Notes under the pieces: generated by a model
Database searches by the model: none
What the model was told of the DNA's origin: nothing
What the model saw: only the letters and a program-made list of their open reading frames with translations
Made by a program: the position numbers and the translations under genes
NCBI GenBank assembly: GCA_035633755.1
Contig: DASQEH010000006.1
Location: forward strand, 1-64,000
Reading direction: 5' to 3'
Length of the DNA stretch: 64,000 bases
Source: DASQEH01 sp035633755
GTDB lineage: Bacteria; Actinomycetota; Actinomycetes; Propionibacteriales; Nocardioidaceae
Part shown: positions 43,037 through 51,767 of the stretch, piece by piece
Position numbering within the stretch: position 1 is the first letter of the stretch
Layout of the letters: every line of letters starts with the position of its first letter

Positions 43037-43308
43037 CGACGTACCTCCCGCACCGACTCGCCCGCCCGTGCCGGCGGGATCGGCGGAACGCCGCCAGGGC
43101 CATGCACATCGCTGCTCATGATCCAAGCATGCCGTGAGACCAAAACCCGTCCAACGGTCAAGCCCGCCCTCTGGCAAACGGTACTCGCTCGCCACCGGCA
43201 GGCGCCTGCGAACCGCGTGCCGTGCCACGGCACACCAGGGGCGACCCCGGCCGCCTTCGACAATGCTTCGTGCGGCCGGGACAGCGGCGAGCGTGGCAGC
43301 ATGACGGC

Positions 43309-44142
43309 ATGAGCCGGGGACTTCGGGCAGTCACCGGGCTTGCCGCGTCGTGTCATCCGGTACCGACGATCGCAGTGACCGTGCTGAGCACCGTCCTCGT
43401 TGTCGCCGCAGGCAACGGGTTCTCGACATGCGTGCTGGCCGCCGCCGCGGTACTGACCGGACAGCTCGTCATCGGGTGGTCCAACGACGCCATCGACGCC
43501 CGGCGTGACCGGGAGGTCGGCCGGCGTGACAAGCCAGTGGCGCTGGGGCTCGTCGCCTCACGGACGATCTGGGTGGCGACGGCGGTGGCGACCGCCGCGA
43601 CCGTACCGCTGTCCCTGGCTCTGGGTTGGCGTGCGGGCACCCTCGCGCTGTCGGTGGTCGGCTGGGGGCTGCTGTACAACGGGTGGCTGAAGTCGACCCT
43701 GTTGTCGCCGCTGCCATTCCTGCTGGCCTTCGGCGCACTGCCCGCGGTGGCGACGACGGCGTTGCCCGACCATGCGTGGCCCCCGGCGTGGACGATGGTC
43801 GCCGCCGGGCTCATCGGAGTAGCGGCCCACTTCGGTAACGTCGTGCCCGACCTGGACGACGACCGGATCACCGGGGTCAGGGGCCTCCCGCACGTAGTGG
43901 GGCGATACGGGTCTTCGGTGCTCGCCGTGGGTTCGGCGTTCGCCGCAACCGTGGTCGCAGTCGCGCTCGCGGCCGGCGGCCCCGGTTGGCTGTGGGTCCT
44001 CGCCGTGGCAGCCGGCGCCGTCGCAGGTGGGGCGCTCGTCATCGGTCGGCGCGACTCGCACTCCGACGTGGTCTTCCACGCCACCATGGTCATCGCTGCG
44101 ATCGACGTAGCACTCATCGTCGTGACCGATGCCTTGCGCTGA
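43309..44142 (+). CDS. UbiA-family prenyltransferase
   Basis: A 277-residue polytopic membrane protein with eight or nine predicted helices. The prenyl-diphosphate motifs are present: NDAIDARRD (59-67) and PDLDDDRITGVRGLP in the second half. It resembles the actinobacterial UbiA/MenA superfamily but the acceptor is unknown; isolation from menaquinone genes argues against MenA. ATG at 43309; no strong Shine-Dalgarno. Confidence 0.88.
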   Translation: MSRGLRAVTGLAASCHPVPTIAVTVLSTVLVVAAGNGFSTCVLAAAAVLTGQLVIGWSNDAIDARRDREVGRRDKPVALGLVASRTIWVATAVATAATVPLSLALGWRAGTLALSVVGWGLLYNGWLKSTLLSPLPFLLAFGALPAVATTALPDHAWPPAWTMVAAGLIGVAAHFGNVVPDLDDDRITGVRGLPHVVGRYGSSVLAVGSAFAATVVAVALAAGGPGWLWVLAVAAGAVAGGALVIGRRDSHSDVVFHATMVIAAIDVALIVVTDALR

Positions 44143-44239
44143 CCATCCCGGTCAACCGATTCCTCAAGTGCGTCAGCTCGGTCGACGTGCGTCCTGAGCG
44201 AGCCGTCCCTACGGGAGGGTGTCCGGCGCGTCGACAGGC

Positions 44240-44584
44240 TCAGGGGCAGGGCTCCACGGCCTGCGATTCGCTCCCGGCGGCACTCTCGCTCGGCCCGGCG
44301 GCACCCTCGCTCGGCCCGGTGGCATCCAGGGTCGCCTCTGGAGGAGTCCTCACACCGGCGGACGCAGCGGCTGCCGAGGTGTTCGGGCCGGCTGGTCCGG
44401 TGGCTGTCTGGTTCGTCAGCCGACCCGTGACACCACAGTCGGGCTGCCGCTCGCTGCGCTGGGCCACCACGAACGCCAGCAGGACCAGCAGAGCCAGGAC
44501 CGTCATGCTCGCCACGAAGTCCCGAAGCTCGCGGCGGCGGTCCGGCCATCTGGGGTCACGCGCGTCGGTTCTCCGGCTATCCAT
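44240..44584 (-). CDS. Small single-pass membrane protein
   Basis: A 114-residue protein: a basic cytoplasmic N terminus (MDSRRTDARDPRWPDRRREL), one transmembrane helix (about 26-42, MTVLALLVLLAFVVA), then a 70-residue Ser/Ala/Thr/Gly-rich external tail with cysteines near each end (PDCGV and EPCP). GGAGG precedes ATG 44584, and the gene overlaps the methyltransferase stop by eight bases, so it is genuinely translated. No family recognised. Confidence 0.7.
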   Translation of the reverse strand: MDSRRTDARDPRWPDRRRELRDFVASMTVLALLVLLAFVVAQRSERQPDCGVTGRLTNQTATGPAGPNTSAAAASAGVRTPPEATLDATGPSEGAAGPSESAAGSESQAVEPCP

Positions 44585-45209
44585 CGTCTGCACCCTCCGG
44601 TGTCCGGTGAGGAACTTGCGTCACCTCGAGGACACGGAACCCCTTGGCGGAGGCGAGCCGCGCGCACCTCCAACCCTGGTCCTCGATCCAACGCTGCAGC
44701 GAGTCGGCGCCGAGGTTCTTGCCCACCACCAGCACCGCTCGCCCGTCGGGCGTGAGGCGGCGTATCCAGGTGAGCAGCAGCTCGTGGAGTGCCGGCTTGC
44801 CGATCCGGATGGGCGGGTTGGACCAGATCTCGTGGAACGTGACTGATGGGTCGACCTCATGGGGCAGGCTCGCCCGCACCCGCTCGGACAGCCCGCAGGC
44901 TTGCGCGTTGTCGCGAACGAGCTGGAGGGCGCGTTCGTTGACATCGACGGCCCACACCTGCCCACGTGGTACGGCTGTCGCCAGCGCGCAGGCGATCACT
45001 CCGTAGCCGCAGCCGAGGTCCAGGTAGCGCCCGGCCCTGGTGGGCGGCGCCGTCTCGCGGAAGAGCACCGAGGTGCCGAGGTCCAGCCGCCCGGCAGCAA
45101 AGACGCCGGTAGCCGACTGCAGGGTGAGCGAATGACCCCAGGGCGAGACCGTCACCGGCTTGCGTGACTCGGCCGAGCCAGGCCGGCTGGAGAAGTAGTG
45201 GTCAGCCAT
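44577..45209 (-). CDS. RsmC-like class I methyltransferase
   Basis: A 210-residue SAM-dependent methyltransferase of the small-domain (RsmC/RlmG) group, which methylates guanines in rRNA. Motif I is YLDLGCGYGVIA (62-73), motif IV is SNPPIRIGK (130-138, the NPPI signature of base methylation). ATG 45209 lies seven bases after the truA stop. It lacks the N-terminal pseudo-methyltransferase half of E. coli RsmC. The target base is unproven. Confidence 0.88.
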   Translation of the reverse strand: MADHYFSSRPGSAESRKPVTVSPWGHSLTLQSATGVFAAGRLDLGTSVLFRETAPPTRAGRYLDLGCGYGVIACALATAVPRGQVWAVDVNERALQLVRDNAQACGLSERVRASLPHEVDPSVTFHEIWSNPPIRIGKPALHELLLTWIRRLTPDGRAVLVVGKNLGADSLQRWIEDQGWRCARLASAKGFRVLEVTQVPHRTPEGADDG

Positions 45210-45216
45210 CACGTGG

Positions 45217-46068
45217 CTACCGGCCGCCGGGAGGAGCCAGCTCGCGCACCCGCCGTGTCTGCGACGCACGCCGAGCAAGCTCGCGATCAGGCGGATATCC
45301 GACCTCTTCGAGGGTCAGTCCGAGGGCCGGGATGACTTTGACCCGGGAGTCGCGGCACCCGGCGCGCAGCACCGACGCGGGCCACTCGACCGGGTGCCGA
45401 CCCTCACCGACGCCCACCAGGCACCCCACCAGGGAGCGCACCATCGAGTGGCAGAAGGCATCGGCCACCACACTCGCCGTCACGAGGTCGTCGAGGCGCT
45501 GGAACTCCAGCCGCCGCAGGGCCCGCACGGTCGTCGCCCCGGCGCGACGCCGGCAGAAGGCGGCGAAGTCGTGCTCGCCCAGCAGCCTGGCGGCCGCAGC
45601 GTTCATGGCAGCTTCGTCGAGGCGACGTGGCCAGGGCAGCGTGTGGCGCCGGGTGAGGGGGTCGGCTGCACGCGGACTGTCACACATGCGGTAGGTGTAC
45701 CGGCGCCAGGACGCGGAGAAGCGGGCGTCGAAGCCGGCAGGTGCTCCCTCGATCCGGCGCACCCGGACGTCGTCGGCGAGCAGCCGAGTCAGCCGCGAGG
45801 TCAGCCGGGGAAGGTCGCTCCGGTCGACGGCGGCGGGCGGCAGGTCGACATGGCAGACCTGACCGCGAGCGTGCACACCCGCATCCGTGCGCCCCGCCAC
45901 GGTCAGGGAGACCGTCGGCAACCGCAGGATCGTCGCCAGCGCGTCCTCGATGACCCCTTGCACCGTGCGCAGTCCGGGCTGCGACGCCCACCCGGAGAAG
46001 TCCGTTCCGTCGTATGCCACGTCCAGCCGTAGCCGGACAACGCCTTCGTCACGCTCTGCAGGCGTCAT
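45217..46068 (-). CDS. truA: tRNA pseudouridine(38-40) synthase
   Basis: A 283-residue TruA. N terminus RLRLDVAYDGTDFSGWASQP, catalytic Asp62 in AGRTDAGVHARGQV, and the HDFAAFCRR and FCHSMVRSLVG segments typical of the family. It modifies the anticodon stem-loop. ATG at 46068, 20 bp after rplQ, the usual actinobacterial order. Confidence 0.97.
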   Translation of the reverse strand: MTPAERDEGVVRLRLDVAYDGTDFSGWASQPGLRTVQGVIEDALATILRLPTVSLTVAGRTDAGVHARGQVCHVDLPPAAVDRSDLPRLTSRLTRLLADDVRVRRIEGAPAGFDARFSASWRRYTYRMCDSPRAADPLTRRHTLPWPRRLDEAAMNAAAARLLGEHDFAAFCRRRAGATTVRALRRLEFQRLDDLVTASVVADAFCHSMVRSLVGCLVGVGEGRHPVEWPASVLRAGCRDSRVKVIPALGLTLEEVGYPPDRELARRASQTRRVRELAPPGGR

Positions 46069-46088
46069 GAGTCGATCGACTCCAGGAG

Positions 46089-46916
46089 CTACCTGGACTC
46101 GTCGCCTGAGGCTTCCGTCGGGGTGGCGCCTGCGTCCGTGGCGTCCGACGGCGTTGCGTCGCCGGCGTCCTGCTCGCTTGCCGTCGCCTGTTCCGGAGCC
46201 GGCGCTGCCTCAGTCGACTCGTCCGCAAGGGGAGCGCTCTCGAGGTCCTGCTCCTCCCCCGGAGCCTGGTCGGCGGGACCGTCGGTCGCGTCGTCGGGCT
46301 GGTCCGCCGGGGGAGCCTGGTCGACGGGACCGTCAGTCGCGTCGTCGGGCTGGTCCGCCGGGGGAGCCTGGTCGAGTGGAGCGTCTGCCGCGTCGTCCTG
46401 CTGGTCGGCCGGGGCAGCGGGTGACGCTTGCTGCTCGGCCGTGTCGGAGTCGCCGGACGCCGCAGCGGTCGCCGGCGAAGCGGACGCGGCGGCACCCGTG
46501 CCCGGCCCTGCGGTCGCGGGGCTACTGGTACCCGACGTCGACCGCACGCGCGGGGTGAAATCGGCCTCGACAAGCGAGATCACGGCCATCGGAGCGTTGT
46601 CGCCCTTGCGGGGACCGATCTTGGTGATCCGCGTGTACCCCCCGGGGCGGTCGGCGAACCGGGGACCGATCTCGGTGAACAGCATGTGGACGACCGTCTT
46701 GTCGCGGATCACCGACATCACCTGGCGCCGGTTGTGGAGGTCGCCACGCTTGGCCTTCGTGATCAACCGCTCGGCGTACGGACGCAACAGCCGAGCCTTC
46801 GCCTCAGTCGTGGTGATCGACCCGTGGTCGAACAAGCTCGTCGCGAGGTTCGCGAGGATGGCCTTCTGGTGCGCCGGGCTGCCGCCGAAGCGTGGGCCCT
46901 TCTTGGGGGTAGGCAT
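46089..46916 (-). CDS. rplQ: 50S ribosomal protein L17 with long acidic tail
   Basis: L17 core at residues 1-120 (MPTPKKGPRFGGSPAHQKAI, TTTEAKARLLRPYAERLIT, RDKTVVHMLF, GYTRITKIGPRKGD). A 155-residue low-complexity tail rich in Asp, Ala, Pro, Gln and Glu follows, making the protein more than twice the usual length. The tail contains a 17-residue tandem repeat (see the repeat entry). No sunset-like domain is seen at its end. Last gene of the alpha block before truA. Confidence 0.97.
   Translation of the reverse strand: MPTPKKGPRFGGSPAHQKAILANLATSLFDHGSITTTEAKARLLRPYAERLITKAKRGDLHNRRQVMSVIRDKTVVHMLFTEIGPRFADRPGGYTRITKIGPRKGDNAPMAVISLVEADFTPRVRSTSGTSSPATAGPGTGAAASASPATAAASGDSDTAEQQASPAAPADQQDDAADAPLDQAPPADQPDDATDGPVDQAPPADQPDDATDGPADQAPGEEQDLESAPLADESTEAAPAPEQATASEQDAGDATPSDATDAGATPTEASGDESR
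46261..46413 (-). repeat. 51-bp tandem repeat inside rplQ
   Basis: Units at 46261-46311 and 46312-46362 differ at only a few bases; a third at 46363-46413 is diverged. The period of 51 bp keeps frame and encodes 17 residues of the QAPPADQPDDATDGPVD type. Such repeats can change copy number by slippage. Confidence 0.85.
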
Positions 46917-47036
46917 GTCACTCTCACTCTCCCGGGCCGTTCCAGGTACCCGGATAGATGCTTAGCCGAGGTGGGACCTCACCGCAGCAAGGTCCCGCCT
47001 CCGCACAGAAACCGTGGGATCGAGTCCCAAGGCGAA

Positions 47037-48053
47037 TCAGTACTGCTCGTCCTCGGCGAAGCTGACGTCGTCGTCCTCGTCGTAGGTGTCGATGACGAGG
47101 CTGGGGTCGAAGCCCGGTGCGCTGTCCTTGAGCCCAAGGCCCATCTCGGCCAGCTTGGCTTTGACCTCGTCGATCGACTTGGAGCCGAAGTTGCGGATGT
47201 CGAGCAGATCCTGCTCACTGCGCGACAACAGCTCCCCGACGGTGTGGATGCCCTCCCGCTTGAGGCAGTTGTAGGAGCGCACCGTCAGCGACAGATCCTC
47301 GACGGGCAGTGCCAGGTCGGCAGCGAGCTGCTCGTCGACCGGCGACGGGCCGATGTCGATACCTTCCGCCTCGATGTTGAGCTCACGTGCCAGGCCGAAC
47401 AGCTCGACGAGCGTCTTGCCGGCCGACGCGAGGGCGTCGCGTGGCTTCGTGGACGGCTTGGTCTCGACGTCGATGATGAGCCGATCGAAGTCGGTACGCT
47501 GCTCCACCCGGGCGGCTTCGACCTTGTAGGTGACCTTGAGGACCGGCGAGTAGATCGAGTCCACCGGCATGCGGCCGATCTCGGTGTCCCCGGCCTTGTT
47601 CTGCACGGCGGAGACGTAGCCGCGACCGCGCTCGACGACCAGCTCCATGTCGAGCTTGCCCTTGTCGTTGAGCGTTGCCAGCACCAAGTCGGTGTTGTAG
47701 ACCTCGACGCCGGCCGGGGGTGCGATGTCGGCCGCGGTGACCTGGCCCGGTCCCTGCTTGCGCAGGTACATGGTGACCGGCTCGTCATGCTCGGAGGAGA
47801 CGACGATCTGCTTGAGGTTCAAGATGATCTCGGTGACGTCCTCACGGACGCCCGGAATCGTCGAGAACTCGTGCAGCACCCCGTCGACCCGGATGGACGT
47901 GACGGCTGCGCCCGGGATCGAGGAGAGCAGGGTACGGCGCATGGAGTTGCCGAGGGTGTAGCCGAAGCCGGGTTCCAACGGCTCGATGGAGAACCGGGCA
48001 CGGTGGTCGCTGACGACTTCTTCGGACAGGGTTGGACGCTGGGCGATGAGCAC
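47037..48053 (-). CDS. rpoA: RNA polymerase subunit alpha
   Basis: A 338-residue alpha subunit: N-terminal assembly domain (FSIEPLEPGFGYTLGNSMRRTLLSSIPGAAVTS in part) and C-terminal DNA-binding domain (about 250-320) with VEDLSLTVRSYNCLKREGI and LLDIRNFGSKSIDEVKAKL. Acidic tail DTYDEDDDVSFAEDEQY. GTG start with AAGGAA upstream. Flanked by rpsD and rplQ as expected. Confidence 0.99.
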   Translation of the reverse strand: MLIAQRPTLSEEVVSDHRARFSIEPLEPGFGYTLGNSMRRTLLSSIPGAAVTSIRVDGVLHEFSTIPGVREDVTEIILNLKQIVVSSEHDEPVTMYLRKQGPGQVTAADIAPPAGVEVYNTDLVLATLNDKGKLDMELVVERGRGYVSAVQNKAGDTEIGRMPVDSIYSPVLKVTYKVEAARVEQRTDFDRLIIDVETKPSTKPRDALASAGKTLVELFGLARELNIEAEGIDIGPSPVDEQLAADLALPVEDLSLTVRSYNCLKREGIHTVGELLSRSEQDLLDIRNFGSKSIDEVKAKLAEMGLGLKDSAPGFDPSLVIDTYDEDDDVSFAEDEQY

Positions 48054-48139
48054 AGTAGTTGTTCCTTCCTACGCCGACCTCTATATGACGGCGCAGATGG
48101 TACGGATGCTGCCCGCGGAGGCGGCGCCTCCGCGGCGGA

Positions 48140-48748
48140 TCACTTCTTGGAGTAGTACTCCACGATGAGCTGCTCCTGCACTGGCACGTCGATCTGCTGA
48201 CGCACCGGAAGCGAGTGCACGAGCACGCGCATCTTGGTGGGGATGACCTCCAGCCACGCCGGGACCACGCGCTCGCCGTGGGTCTCCCGCGCGATGATGA
48301 ACGGCGTCATCTCGTGCGACTTGGTGCGCACGTCGATGACGTCGTGGGCGGCCACCTGGTAGGAGGGGATGTCGACCTTGCGGCCGTTGACCTGGAAGTG
48401 GCCGTGCACGACCAGCTGACGAGCATGGCGACGCGTGCGTGCGAAGCCCGCGCGATAGACCACGTTGTCGAGACGGCCTTCGAGCAGGGTCAGCAGGTTG
48501 TCACCGGTCTTGCCCTTGCGGCGGCTGGCTTCCTTGTAGTAGTTGCTGAACTGCTTCTCGAGAACGCCGTAGGTGTAGCGGGCCTTCTGCTTCTCGAGCA
48601 GCTGGTTGCGGTACTCCGACTCCTTGATCCTGCCGCGACCGTGCATGCCGGGCGGGTAGGGACGGCGCTCGTATGCCGCGTCGCCACCGATGAGGTCTAC
48701 CCCCAGGCGACGCGACTTCTTCGTCATTGGTCCGGTGTAACGGGCCAT
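48140..48748 (-). CDS. rpsD: 30S ribosomal protein S4
   Basis: A 202-residue S4, a primary 16S rRNA binder. It begins MARYTGPMTKKSRRLGVDL and includes the S4 RNA-binding domain (RLDNVVYRAGFARTRRHARQLVVHGHFQVNG). The N-terminal zinc cysteines of C+ S4 proteins are absent, so this is the zinc-independent form. Ends VEYYSKK. Confidence 0.99.
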   Translation of the reverse strand: MARYTGPMTKKSRRLGVDLIGGDAAYERRPYPPGMHGRGRIKESEYRNQLLEKQKARYTYGVLEKQFSNYYKEASRRKGKTGDNLLTLLEGRLDNVVYRAGFARTRRHARQLVVHGHFQVNGRKVDIPSYQVAAHDVIDVRTKSHEMTPFIIARETHGERVVPAWLEVIPTKMRVLVHSLPVRQQIDVPVQEQLIVEYYSKK

Positions 48749-48779
48749 CGTGAATTCGTCTCCTTCTCGTGCTCGGGGC

Positions 48780-49187
48780 TCAGACGCGAGGCCGCTTGGG
48801 AGGGCGGCATCCGTTGTGCGGGCTCGGTGTGACGTCCTGGATCGTGCCGACCTCGAGGCCGACGGCGCCGAGCGAGCGGATCGCCGTCTCGCGACCGGAC
48901 CCCGGACCCTTCACGAAGACATCGATCTTCTTCATGCCGTGCTCCATGGCGCGACGGCCAGCAGCCTCGGCTGCCATCTGCGCCGCGTACGGGGTCGACT
49001 TGCGCGAGCCCTTGAAGCCGACGGTGCCGGCGCTGGCCCAGGCGATCACTGCGCCGATGGGGTCGGTGATCGTGACGATCGTGTTGTTGAACGTGCTCTT
49101 GATGTGGGCGTGGCCCGCGGCGACGTTCTTCTTCTCCTTGCGGCGCACCTTCTTGGCACCGGCGGCCTGACGGCTCTTGGGAGGCAT
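48780..49187 (-). CDS. rpsK: 30S ribosomal protein S11
   Basis: A 135-residue S11: NVAAGHAHIKSTFNNTIVTITD, SAGTVGFKGSRKSTPYAAQMAAE, VFVKGPGSGRETAIRSL and the terminal HNGCRPPKRPRV. ATG 49187 gives MPPKSRQAAGAKK, the standard actinobacterial N terminus, and excludes the longer upstream frame, which overlaps rpsM. Confidence 0.99.
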   Translation of the reverse strand: MPPKSRQAAGAKKVRRKEKKNVAAGHAHIKSTFNNTIVTITDPIGAVIAWASAGTVGFKGSRKSTPYAAQMAAEAAGRRAMEHGMKKIDVFVKGPGSGRETAIRSLGAVGLEVGTIQDVTPSPHNGCRPPKRPRV

Positions 49188-49218
49188 ACTCACAAACTCC
49201 TGACGACGACGTGGACGG

Positions 49219-49596
49219 TCACTTGCCGGCCTTCTTCTTGCCGGCAACGGTGCGCTTGGGGCCCTTGCGGGTGCGCGCATTGGTCTTCGTGCGCTGGCCA
49301 CGCACCGGAAGGCCCTGCCGGTGTCGGCGGCCCTGGTAGCTGCCGATCTCCACCTTGCGGCGGATGTCGGCCGTCACTTCACGGCGCAGGTCACCTTCGA
49401 CCTGGAAGTTTGCTTCGATGTGGTCGCGGAGCTTGACCAGTTCGTCGTCGCCGAGCTCATGAACGCGAGCGTCGGGACTCACGCCCGTCGCGTCAAGGAG
49501 CTCGTGGGCGCGGGTGGTCCCGATTCCGAATATGTAGGTGAGTGCGACCTCGATGCGCTTGTCGCGCGGGAGGTCGACACCGACGAGGCGTGCCAT
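49219..49596 (-). CDS. rpsM: 30S ribosomal protein S13
   Basis: A 125-residue S13: MARLVGVDLPRDKRIEVALTYIFGIG, VRGQRTKTNARTRKGPKRTV at the tRNA-contacting C terminus, and a Lys-rich end. It is separated from rpmJ by an unusually long 229-bp gap. Confidence 0.99.
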   Translation of the reverse strand: MARLVGVDLPRDKRIEVALTYIFGIGTTRAHELLDATGVSPDARVHELGDDELVKLRDHIEANFQVEGDLRREVTADIRRKVEIGSYQGRRHRQGLPVRGQRTKTNARTRKGPKRTVAGKKKAGK

Positions 49597-49825
49597 CAGG
49601 CGGTGAACCTTTCCTTCGTCGAAGGTGTCTCGCGTGTCGCGTCCCTGCTCGCCTCTCGCAGTGAGGCCCCTCTCCGGGTGCGGAGGGAGGTCTCGTGCGA
49701 ATGGCAGGGCCCCGGCCTTCGTTCCGGGGGTGACATCGTCATGGCCTCTGGCGAGGCATGGCGATGAGCGGCCACGCTTGGGTGAGGTTCAGCCTGCTGG
49801 CTGGCTCCTCGGGTGTGGTCTGAGG
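49597..49825 (-). other. Long gap between rpmJ and rpsM
   Basis: A 229-bp spacer within an otherwise tight ribosomal block; no gene supported. One clear inverted repeat, CCCCGG (49710-49715) and CCGGGG (49724-49729), lies in the middle. It may be a leader or attenuator for rpsM onward. Confidence 0.45.
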
Positions 49826-49939
49826 TCACCCTTGACGCTGCTTGTGACGAGGGTTCTCGCAGATCACCATGACCCGCCCGTTGCGGCGGATCACTTTGCA
49901 CTTGTCGCAGATCTTCTTGACGCTCGGATTGACCTTCAT
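49826..49939 (-). CDS. rpmJ: 50S ribosomal protein L36
   Basis: Only 37 residues: MKVNPSVKKICDKCKVIRR, then NGRVMVICENPRHKQRQG. The zinc ribbon is intact (Cys11, Cys14, Cys27, His32), so this is the zinc-containing form. Located after infA as usual. Confidence 0.99.
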   Translation of the reverse strand: MKVNPSVKKICDKCKVIRRNGRVMVICENPRHKQRQG

Positions 49940-50024
49940 CGAGCTCTCCAGGTGAGCCCACTGCGGACGGCGATATCGCACGCCTGCTGCGGGCGGGGCG
50001 GTTGGCTGGCTAGGGCTGGGCAGA

Positions 50025-50246
50025 TCACTTGTACCGGTAGACGATGCGTCCGCGGGTGAGGTCGTAAGGCGACAGCTCCACAACGACGCGATCCTCGGGG
50101 AGGATCCGGATGTAGTGCTGTCGCATCTTGCCGCTGATGTGGGCGAGAACCTTGTGCCCGTTGTTGAGCTCGACCCTGAACATGGCGTTCGGGAGCGCCT
50201 CGACGACGGTGCCCTCGATCTCGATGACCCCTTCCTTCTTCGGCAT
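50025..50246 (-). CDS. infA: Translation initiation factor IF-1
   Basis: A 73-residue OB-fold protein: MPKKEGVIEIEGTVVEALPN, FRVELNNGHKVLAHISGKMR, LPEDRVVVELSPYDLTRGRI and YRYK. It binds the ribosomal A site during initiation. ATG 50246 follows GCGGAGG with very short spacing. First gene of infA-rpmJ-rpsM-rpsK-rpsD-rpoA-rplQ. Confidence 0.99.
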   Translation of the reverse strand: MPKKEGVIEIEGTVVEALPNAMFRVELNNGHKVLAHISGKMRQHYIRILPEDRVVVELSPYDLTRGRIVYRYK

Positions 50247-50338
50247 ATCCTCCGCAATCTGTCGCAACGTGGTGAGTGGTGGTGGCTGAGTCGGGCACAG
50301 GGCACGACAAGGCAAGCCCAGAAATGGGCCGACCCCCA

Positions 50339-50365
50339 AGTTTACGCGCAGACGCCCGAAATCAA
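50339..50365 (-). promoter_or_regulatory. Candidate promoter of the infA-rpoA block
   Basis: Minus-strand TTGATT (50360-50365) and TAAACT (50339-50344), spacer 15 bp, in the AT-rich gap directly after the map stop and about 90 bp before infA. The short spacing lowers confidence. Confidence 0.5.
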
Positions 50366-50369
50366 GAAA

Positions 50370-51185
50370 TCAGGCGGCACACGCGACGCCGAGGGACCCC
50401 AGTTTCGCTGCGCCGCCGTCCAGCTCGGTCAGCACCATGGTCCCGGCGGGCGTCACGGTGAATGAGTGCTCGAAGTGCGCTGACCATGACCCGTCGTCGG
50501 TCACCACGGTCCAGTCGTCGGCCAGCACGTGGGTGTCGATACCGCCCAGGGTGAGCATCGGTTCGACTGCCAGCGCCATCCCCCGCACGAGCTTCGGCCC
50601 CTTACCCGGCCGGCCGTAGTTGGGGACGCTGGGCGGCATGTGCATGGCGGAGCCGATTCCGTGGCCCACATAGTCCTCGATCACGCCGTAGTGTCCCTGC
50701 GCGCGCACGTACGACTCGATGGCGAAGGAGATGTCGGTCACGCGACCTCCCAGTGCGGCTGCGGCCATCCCCCGCCACAGGCTTTCCTCGCACACCCGCA
50801 TGAGCTCCAGCAGCTCCGGGCCCACCTCCCCGACCGGCACCGTGATCGCGGCGTCGCCGTGCCAGCCGTCGACGATCGCACCGCAGTCGATGGAGACCAG
50901 ATCGCCCGCCTCGAGGACGCGATCACTGGGGATCCCGTGGACCACCTCGTCGTTGACGGAGGTGCAGATGGTCGCCGGGAAGCCGTGATAGCCCAAGAAG
51001 TTGGGCGTCGCGCCGCGTGCCCGGATGTGCTCCGCGGCCAGCTTGTCGAGGTCCAGCGTCGTGACGCCAGGGGCGACCGCGGCGCGCAGCAGCTCCAAGG
51101 TCTCGCCGACGATGACTCCGGCGCGACGCATGACCTGGATCTGCTCAGGTGTCTTGACCTCGATCCGCCGGTCGATCAGACCCAT
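50370..51185 (-). CDS. map: Methionine aminopeptidase, type I
   Basis: Removes N-terminal Met from new proteins. The 271-residue protein has the five metal ligands: two Asp in SIDCGAIVDGWHGDAAIT, His in GHGIGSAMHMPP, Glu in EPMLT and Glu in HFEHSFTV. It lies three bases after adk. Confidence 0.98.
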   Translation of the reverse strand: MGLIDRRIEVKTPEQIQVMRRAGVIVGETLELLRAAVAPGVTTLDLDKLAAEHIRARGATPNFLGYHGFPATICTSVNDEVVHGIPSDRVLEAGDLVSIDCGAIVDGWHGDAAITVPVGEVGPELLELMRVCEESLWRGMAAAALGGRVTDISFAIESYVRAQGHYGVIEDYVGHGIGSAMHMPPSVPNYGRPGKGPKLVRGMALAVEPMLTLGGIDTHVLADDWTVVTDDGSWSAHFEHSFTVTPAGTMVLTELDGGAAKLGSLGVACAA

Positions 51186-51188
51186 GAC

Positions 51189-51767
51189 TCAGGACTCGTC
51201 CGCGGTCTGCGCTATCGCGCCCCAGATGCGCTCTGCGACCTCGTCGACAGTGCCTCGGCCGTCGACCTCGAACACGAGACCTCGCTCGCAGTACAACGCG
51301 AGCAGCGGAGCGGTCTGCTCGGCGTAGACCTGCTGCCGGTGGCGGATGACGTCCTCGGTGTCATCGGTGCGGCCGCTGGTGCGCGCTCGTTCGAGCAGCC
51401 GTGTGATGAGCTCCTCGAGGTCGACCTGCAAGACGACGACACCGTCGAGCTTGGTCCCGAGATCGGCGAGGATGTCGTCCAGCTCGGCGACCTGGTCCAC
51501 CGTGCGCGGATAGCCGTCGAGGAGGAAGCCGCGCCCGACATCGGTCTCGCCGAGCCGAGCGCGCACCATCGCATTGGTGACGGAGTCGGGGACGTACTCC
51601 CCGGCGTCCATGTAGCGCTTGGCCGTGACCCCGAGCTCGGTGCCGGCGGCCACGTTGGCACGGAAGATGTCGCCGGTGGACAGGTGCACGATGCCGAAGT
51701 GGTCGGCCACGAGGGCGGCCTGGGTACCCTTGCCGGCTCCCGGGGGTCCCATGAACAGCATCCGCAT
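51189..51767 (-). CDS. adk: Adenylate kinase (short form)
   Basis: A 192-residue AMP/ATP phosphotransferase: P-loop GPPGAGKGTQ (7-16), LSTGDIFRANV, DGYPRTVDQ and ARTSGRTDDTEDVIRHRQQVY. The LID insertion with zinc cysteines is absent (short type, common in actinobacteria). The ATG overlaps the secY stop by one base (TGATG). Confidence 0.98.
   Translation of the reverse strand: MRMLFMGPPGAGKGTQAALVADHFGIVHLSTGDIFRANVAAGTELGVTAKRYMDAGEYVPDSVTNAMVRARLGETDVGRGFLLDGYPRTVDQVAELDDILADLGTKLDGVVVLQVDLEELITRLLERARTSGRTDDTEDVIRHRQQVYAEQTAPLLALYCERGLVFEVDGRGTVDEVAERIWGAIAQTADES

Noticed and set aside
46261..46413. Tandem repeat as a possible CRISPR or mobile element
   Set aside because: The 51-bp units are contiguous, in frame and coding within rplQ, with no spacers.
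46428..48155. 575-codon plus-strand frame opposite rpoA and rplQ
   Set aside because: Antisense shadow of two certain genes.
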